Shown one piece after another: positions 25,061-29,346 of a stretch of 29,346 nt of DNA. The position numbers were made by a program, and so were the translations under genes. The notes below the pieces were generated by a model. The model was not told where the DNA came from. It saw nothing but the letters and a program-made list of their open reading frames with translations, and did not search any database. Source of the stretch: Porphyromonadaceae bacterium UBA7042 (lineage in GTDB: Bacteria; Bacteroidota; Bacteroidia; Bacteroidales; Muribaculaceae); assembly GCA_002494015.1 (NCBI GenBank), contig DLAR01000042.1:1-29346 (forward strand), given 5' to 3'. How positions within the stretch are numbered: the first letter of the stretch is position 1; each line of letters opens with the position of its first letter.

Positions 25061-27031
25061 CTATCCATGCTGTTTTAAGTCATCTTCCTCCATCGAGGCA
25101 AGTTCCCATAGGGACATTGCATTTTCAAGCTGCTTGGTCAGGGCGGCATGACGGTCATAGATGTCAGGAGTCGTCTCACCGGTGGCAAGCGAAGCCTCGA
25201 TAGCAGCCACTTCCCCTTCGAGACGCGCGATTTCGGCCTCGGCCTCCTCGACTTTTTTATGTGCCTTGCGGAGGATTTTTTCAAACTCGCGCTGCTCGGC
25301 GTATGACCGGCGGGCACGTTGCTTGGCCGTGTCGGCCGGGACGGTGTCGGCCTTTTTCGGTTCTTTTTTTTCGACCTTGGCCTCGCGGGAGGGAGTCGTG
25401 CGTTCCAATTCGGCAAGAGACGCGAGTTTTTTCTTTTCGAGGAATTCATAAATGCCCCCGAGGCATTCGCGCACCTGTCCCCCGCCAAATTCATAGACTT
25501 TTTCAACGAGTCCGTCAAGAAATTCGCGGTCGTGGCTGACAACGATGACCGTGCCGTCAAAGTCTTTTATCGCCTGCTTGAGAATATCTTTGGTCTTCAT
25601 GTCAAGGTGGTTGGTCGGCTCGTCGAGAATGAGCAGGTTGACAGGCTCAAGGAGCAGACGAATCATAGCCAGACGGGTTTTCTCACCACCTGAGAGAACC
25701 TTTACCTTTTTGTCAGAAGCCTCGCCGCCAAACATGAACGCGCCGAGGATGTCTCGGATTTTAGTGCGGATGTCCCCGACGGCCACACGGTCAATCGTGT
25801 CAAACACGGTGATTTCACCGTCGAGCAACTGGGCTTGGTTCTGAGCAAAATAACCAATCTTGACATTGTGGCCGATTTTAAGATTTCCTGTAAACGGAAT
25901 CTCGCCCATAATACACTTGACAAGCGTGGATTTTCCCTCACCGTTTTTACCGACAAAGGCAACCTTCTCGCCGCGCTTGATGGTGAACGTGGCATGGTCA
26001 AAGACCTGATGGTCTCCGTAGGCTTTCCCGAGGTCGTCGGCAATAACGGGATAATCGCCCGAGCGAGGCGCGGGGGGGAAACGAAGGTTCAGATGCGAGG
26101 TGTCGACCTCGTCGACCTCTATCCGCTCTATCTTGGCGAGCTGCTTGATGCGGCTCTGCACCTGCACGCTCTTGGTGGCCTTGTAACGGAATCGCTCGAT
26201 AAAATCCTCGGTGTCCTGAATCTGTTTCTGCTGGTTCTGATAGGCGCGCATCTGCTGTTCAAGACGCTCCTGCCGCAGAACCACATATTTTGAGTAGTTC
26301 ACATTGTAATCATATATCTTGCCCAGCGAGATTTCGATAGTGCGGTTTGTGACATTGTCGATAAACGCGCGGTCATGACTGACAAGCACCACGGCATTTG
26401 CCTTGGTGACAAGGAATGACTCAAGCCACTGAATCGACTCAATATCGAGGTGGTTGGTGGGTTCGTCGAGCAACAGCACGTCGGGACGGGTCAGCAGGAG
26501 CTTGGCAAGCTCGATGCGCATTCGCCATCCGCCCGAAAATTCGGCTGTAGGCCGGTCGAAATCGCTGCGCACAAACCCGAGACCGACAAGCGTTTTCTCC
26601 ATTTCGGCCTCGCAGTTTTCGCTTTCTTCCATAGCGATACGCTCGGTCAGCGTGGTCATATCGTCGATAAGCTCCTGATAAGAGTCGCTTTCATAGTCGG
26701 TGCGCTCGGCAAGCTCGGCATTCAACCGGTCAAGCCGCTTGTGCATCTCGTCGATATGGCTGAATGCTTTGCGCACTTCCTCGATAACGGTGGCGCTATC
26801 GCTTATGGTCATGTGCTGCGGAAGATAGCCGATTGTCGTGTCCTGCGGTATAGCTACCGAGCCGGAGGTCGGTTTCTGCAATCCGGAGATTATTTTAAGC
26901 ATGGTCGATTTTCCCGCGCCGTTTTTTCCGACAAGGGCAATCTTATCCTTGCGGTTTATAACGTAGGAAATATTATCAAAAAGCGACTTTGCGCTAAATT
27001 CTACCGAGAGGTTGTTTATTGAAATACTCAC
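25061..27031 (-). CDS. ABC-F family ATP-binding protein (YheS/Uup-type)
   Basis: The 656-residue protein has two ABC ATPase domains and no membrane segments. NBD1 has Walker A GKNGAGKST (37-45), signature FSGGWRMRIELAKLL and Walker B LLLDEPTNHLD. The arm and linker (about 215-310) are helical and charged. NBD2 has GKNGEGKST, LSGGEKTRLAMIRLLL and LLILDEPTNHLD. A Lys-rich C-terminal segment followed by a coiled coil (about 560-650) ends the protein. ABC-F proteins act on the ribosome, in translation or antibiotic protection; this one looks like the housekeeping type since it has a C-terminal coiled coil and housekeeping neighbours. It begins 11 bases after the MurU-like gene and has no visible promoter of its own, so it is probably the third gene of that operon. 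Confidence 0.92.
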   Translation of the reverse strand: MSISINNLSVEFSAKSLFDNISYVINRKDKIALVGKNGAGKSTMLKIISGLQKPTSGSVAIPQDTTIGYLPQHMTISDSATVIEEVRKAFSHIDEMHKRLDRLNAELAERTDYESDSYQELIDDMTTLTERIAMEESENCEAEMEKTLVGLGFVRSDFDRPTAEFSGGWRMRIELAKLLLTRPDVLLLDEPTNHLDIESIQWLESFLVTKANAVVLVSHDRAFIDNVTNRTIEISLGKIYDYNVNYSKYVVLRQERLEQQMRAYQNQQKQIQDTEDFIERFRYKATKSVQVQSRIKQLAKIERIEVDEVDTSHLNLRFPPAPRSGDYPVIADDLGKAYGDHQVFDHATFTIKRGEKVAFVGKNGEGKSTLVKCIMGEIPFTGNLKIGHNVKIGYFAQNQAQLLDGEITVFDTIDRVAVGDIRTKIRDILGAFMFGGEASDKKVKVLSGGEKTRLAMIRLLLEPVNLLILDEPTNHLDMKTKDILKQAIKDFDGTVIVVSHDREFLDGLVEKVYEFGGGQVRECLGGIYEFLEKKKLASLAELERTTPSREAKVEKKEPKKADTVPADTAKQRARRSYAEQREFEKILRKAHKKVEEAEAEIARLEGEVAAIEASLATGETTPDIYDRHAALTKQLENAMSLWELASMEEDDLKQHG

Positions 27032-27042
27032 TTATATATTTT

Positions 27043-27789
27043 TTACCTTTTGTTTTTTAATCTTGCGTCTAACACTGCGAGCTTTTCGACGGTACCGACA
27101 TCGGCCCATAGATAGTCGGCCTGAGATTGGTATCCCATTATGTCGTTATCCTGACATGCCGAGATATAGAAATCAGTTATCGAGAATTTCGGCGAAGGGG
27201 CAAACCGTTCCAACGGGTCGAAAATCGTCGGTGAAACCACATGCACCCCGTTAAATGCACGACCGTGCAATGAGGTGGCATCGAGAGCCGCCGGCCTTGT
27301 TTCAGCCGTCTTTCGGTTCAACCAACCGCGCATCCTCATTCTGCCGTCAAAAAGCAGTGCGCGCGACGAATCGCGGGCCGAGACGAGCAATGTGGCCATT
27401 GCCCCGGAACGCGAATGGGAATCGGCCATCACGCGAAAATCTATGTCGGCATATATGTCGGCATTGTGGAGGATTACAGGCTCTCCGTCTCCCCTGTCAA
27501 GCCACTGCCGCGCGGCAAGAAGTCCGCCGCCTGTGTCAAGAAGCGACTCGCGCTCATCGCTGACATGAATCTTGATGCCAAAATTATCGTGACGGTCAAG
27601 GTAGTCGATTACCATATCAGGAAAATGATGCACGTTGACGACAGCCTCGGTCACACCGGCCGCTACAAGATGCCGCATCACATGCCCGAGCATTGCCACT
27701 CCCCCGGCCTCGACAAGAGCCTTCGGGCGGTCAAGAGTCAGCGGACGCAGACGCGTTCCCAGCCCTGCGGCGAATACCATCCCCCTCAT
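27043..27789 (-). CDS. MurU-like sugar-1-phosphate nucleotidyltransferase
   Basis: The 248-residue nucleotidyltransferase has the GT-A-like pyrophosphorylase signature GLGTRLRPLT (9-18) followed by RPKALV (21-26), and the metal-binding HNADIY (Asp111). The SDERESLLDTGGGLL segment (78-91) is close to that of MurU (N-acetylmuramate 1-phosphate uridylyltransferase) of Pseudomonas, and the size fits. It would convert MurNAc-1-P (or GlcNAc-1-P) plus UTP to the UDP-sugar in the cytoplasm. The gene overlaps the kinase-RapZ gene by ATGA, so coupling is likely, matching the known AmgK-MurU pair of the peptidoglycan recycling shortcut. A start 33 codons upstream was rejected because those residues are only the shadow of the neighbouring gene. 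Mannose- or glucose-1-P specificity is not excluded. Confidence 0.85.
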   Translation of the reverse strand: MRGMVFAAGLGTRLRPLTLDRPKALVEAGGVAMLGHVMRHLVAAGVTEAVVNVHHFPDMVIDYLDRHDNFGIKIHVSDERESLLDTGGGLLAARQWLDRGDGEPVILHNADIYADIDFRVMADSHSRSGAMATLLVSARDSSRALLFDGRMRMRGWLNRKTAETRPAALDATSLHGRAFNGVHVVSPTIFDPLERFAPSPKFSITDFYISACQDNDIMGYQSQADYLWADVGTVEKLAVLDARLKNKR

Positions 27790-29198
27790 CGCGCCGGAAA
27801 CTTTCGGGTTACACCTTGCTCGCGGTGGCAGAGAGCGACCTCGATGCCATATTTCCCACTCAGATGCTCGGCCATCCGCTGCGCGCAATAAACGCTACGG
27901 TGCTGCCCCCCGGTACAGCCGAAACTGACCATTAGGGAGGAGAACCCCCGCTTAACATATCGCTCGACCGATGCATCAACAAGCGCCTCGACATGCTCAA
28001 GAAATGTCAGCACCTCGCCATCATGTTCAAGAAACTCAATGACAGGCGCATCCATTCCGGTCAAAGTCTTGTATCGGTCATAGCGTCCCGGGTTATGAAT
28101 CGCGCGACAGTCAAAGACATACCCGCCGCCATTGCCGCTGCCATCAGCCGGGATTCCTTTTTTATAGGAAAAGCTCGTGACGGTGACGGTCAGATCTTTC
28201 TTCTTGTTCTTCTCTACAAGTTGCCCGAGCAGCCCGGTCAGACAGGGACTTTCGTCAACAGGCAGCAGGGCGGCAACATTGTCAAGAGCGGCAGGTATAC
28301 TTTCTATAAAATGCGGCTTCCTCTCAACCAGTCCCCGGAAACCGTATGCACCGAGAACTTGGAGGGTACGGAACAGCACATAATCACGCAGATGCCGTTC
28401 AGCGGCCTCTCTATCGAATGAGATATATTTGGACAGTGTGTCAAAATAACGCGCTGTCATCTCGGTCTTGACATCGAATGGCATTCTCGCCCTTGCCTGC
28501 CACAGCAACGCGGCGATGTCATAATACACCGGTCCGTGGCGGCCTCCTTGGAAATCGATGACGCTCATCTCGCCGCGGGCGTTAATGATAATATTGCGCG
28601 ACTGGAAATCACGGTGAAGGAAACCCCACTCGCTTTGAGGAACGTCGAGCAGACGTGTGGCGAATGCCTCCATCTCATCTTCAAGCCGTGCCTCGTCAAT
28701 CTCGACTCCCGACGGTTTCAAAAAGCAATATTTAAAATAGTTCAAGTCCCACATCACATCGCGGCGGGAAATCTCACTGACAGGATAACACTGTTGCCAG
28801 TCAAGACCTCGCGCCCCTACCGTCTGAAACCGGGCGAGCAAATCCACTGCTTGCCCGATCAACAGTTTTTCGGCATCGGAATATATACCGGTCTCGCGCC
28901 CCGATGCAATAGCGTCAAAAAGCGACGTGTGCCCGACAACGGTCTGAAGATAGGCCATGCGGTCTTCACTGACTGCGACAACCAGCGGCACCGGGAGTCC
29001 CGCATCGGCAAAGTGCTCCGACAGATACAGGAAGGACTCGTTTTCCTCGCGACAGGTTCCAATCGTGCCAATCAACCGCTCGCGACCTTCAATCATATAA
29101 TAGCGGCGTGACGAACCCGAGACAGGAAGTCGAGTGACACTTTGCGGGGTCTCGCCAACCACCTTTATATATAATGCTGACAGCTTATTCTCGTCCAT
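27786..29198 (-). CDS. Fusion: AmgK-like sugar kinase domain + RapZ C-terminal domain
   Basis: The 470-residue protein has two parts. Residues 1 to about 325 form an aminoglycoside-phosphotransferase-fold kinase with the catalytic loop HRDFQSRN (195-202) and metal motif DFQGG (215-219), as in AmgK anomeric MurNAc/GlcNAc kinases. Residues about 333-465 match the C-terminal domain of RapZ: TSFSYKKGIP, YVFDCRAIHNPG, TGMDAPVIEFL, GCTGGQHRSVY (427-437) and CHRE. RapZ's own N-terminal P-loop domain is absent, replaced by this kinase. In E. coli the RapZ C-terminal half binds GlcN6P and the GlmZ/GlmY small RNAs, so a sensor or regulator attached to a salvage kinase is the inference. Start ATG 29198 is chosen over 29255, which would lie in the promoter. 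The downstream MurU-like gene overlaps by four bases (ATGA). Confidence 0.85.
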   Translation of the reverse strand: MDENKLSALYIKVVGETPQSVTRLPVSGSSRRYYMIEGRERLIGTIGTCREENESFLYLSEHFADAGLPVPLVVAVSEDRMAYLQTVVGHTSLFDAIASGRETGIYSDAEKLLIGQAVDLLARFQTVGARGLDWQQCYPVSEISRRDVMWDLNYFKYCFLKPSGVEIDEARLEDEMEAFATRLLDVPQSEWGFLHRDFQSRNIIINARGEMSVIDFQGGRHGPVYYDIAALLWQARARMPFDVKTEMTARYFDTLSKYISFDREAAERHLRDYVLFRTLQVLGAYGFRGLVERKPHFIESIPAALDNVAALLPVDESPCLTGLLGQLVEKNKKKDLTVTVTSFSYKKGIPADGSGNGGGYVFDCRAIHNPGRYDRYKTLTGMDAPVIEFLEHDGEVLTFLEHVEALVDASVERYVKRGFSSLMVSFGCTGGQHRSVYCAQRMAEHLSGKYGIEVALCHREQGVTRKFPAR

Positions 29199-29224
29199 TT
29201 TATCGACTATTCTTAATTGCAGTG

Positions 29225-29255
29225 CAAAATTACTGCAAAAACGCGATAATACCAA
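29225..29255 (-). promoter_or_regulatory. Promoter of the kinase-RapZ / MurU-like / ABC-F operon
   Basis: Minus-strand TTG (29253-29255), 20 bases, TAATTTTG (29225-29232), then CA. It is about 27 bases before the ATG at 29198. The alternative start at 29255 coincides with the -33 element, which argues against it. Confidence 0.75.
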
Positions 29256-29257
29256 GG

Positions 29258-29274
29258 TTTAGAGGCAGTCTAAA
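29258..29274. promoter_or_regulatory. 6-bp inverted repeat next to the kinase-RapZ promoter
   Basis: TTTAGA, 5-base spacer, TCTAAA, placed 2 bases upstream of the -33 TTG on the minus strand. Short but perfectly symmetric; it overlaps the T-rich tail of the terminator of the upstream gene, so it may be chance. Confidence 0.3.
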
Positions 29275-29314
29275 ATAAAAAACTCCAAGTCCCGCTTAAC
29301 GTGCCTTGGAGTTT
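29271..29314 (-). terminator. Terminator of a minus-strand gene beyond the right edge
   Basis: 10-bp perfect stem AAACTCCAAG (29280-29289) / CTTGGAGTTT (29305-29314), loop 15 bases. On the minus strand it is followed by TTTTATTTTA, a T-rich tail, so it would end transcription coming from beyond position 29346. The plus-strand tail is TCTC, not T-rich. Confidence 0.75.
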
Positions 29315-29346
29315 CTCATTGGAATTTAGAAACTGTTTAAATTTGA

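Noticed and set aside
26450..27022. 190-codon antisense frame inside the ABC-F gene
   Set aside because: It is a shadow of the ATPase gene; its residues show no domain pattern.
27790..27888. 33-residue N-terminal extension of the MurU-like protein
   Set aside because: It overlaps the RapZ-domain coding sequence in another frame; the nucleotidyltransferase fold begins right at the ATG at 27789.
1..29346. CRISPR arrays, tRNA or rRNA genes, transposases, phage or conjugation genes
   Set aside because: Nothing seen: no regularly spaced repeats, no cloverleaf-like sequence, and all large frames are accounted for by chromosomal-type genes.

Overview
The window looks like chromosomal DNA of a gut Bacteroidales bacterium, most likely of the Muribaculaceae type (inference from protein character and roughly balanced base composition; not proven here). 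The strongest evidence for Bacteroidota is the promoters. Upstream of many genes there is a TAnnTTTG -7 box, and in six or more cases a TTG lies 18-22 bases (usually 20) before it. Purine-rich Shine-Dalgarno sequences are largely absent. No tRNA, rRNA, CRISPR array, transposase or phage gene was seen.

Layout. (1) 26-5903, minus strand: patatin-like lipase and GH13 amylase-family enzyme, 5 bases apart, then ribose-phosphate pyrophosphokinase and a secreted S9 peptidase, 9 bases apart, with a promoter before each pair. (2) 5996-8436, plus: an exported GH36 alpha-galactosidase with its own promoter, a structured leader and a terminator. (3) 8338-9119: an accessory patch with a near-perfect 19-bp inverted repeat and a small basic protein of unknown function. 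(4) 9237-14770, plus: trkA-trkH potassium uptake genes and valS. (5) 14834-18905: an ArnT/GT39-type membrane glycosyltransferase (minus), the murein endotransglycosylase MltG plus a DUF2007 protein (plus), and a PCMD-like secreted protein (minus). (6) 19022-22713, plus: a POTRA-less Omp85 barrel overlapping a phosphoethanolamine-transferase gene, then an ECF-type sigma factor whose -7 box includes the previous stop codon. (7) 22783-29255, minus: an unusual kinase-RapZ fusion, a MurU-like nucleotidyltransferase, an ABC-F ATPase, LepA and a small PH-domain membrane protein.

Together the genes are mainly housekeeping and cell-envelope functions. Two themes stand out. The first is envelope modification: an ArnT-like and an EptA-like enzyme sit about 4 kb apart with MltG and an outer-membrane barrel between them. 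The second, and the most interesting, is the pair at 27043-29198. A sugar-kinase domain resembling AmgK is fused to the C-terminal GlcN6P/RNA-binding domain of RapZ, whose own N-terminal P-loop domain is missing. This gene overlaps by ATGA a MurU-like uridylyltransferase gene. It looks like an amino-sugar salvage route to UDP-MurNAc/UDP-GlcNAc with a built-in metabolite-sensing module.

Coding starts were moved inward for eight genes where a TTG or upstream ATG would place the start in the promoter or in non-homologous sequence.
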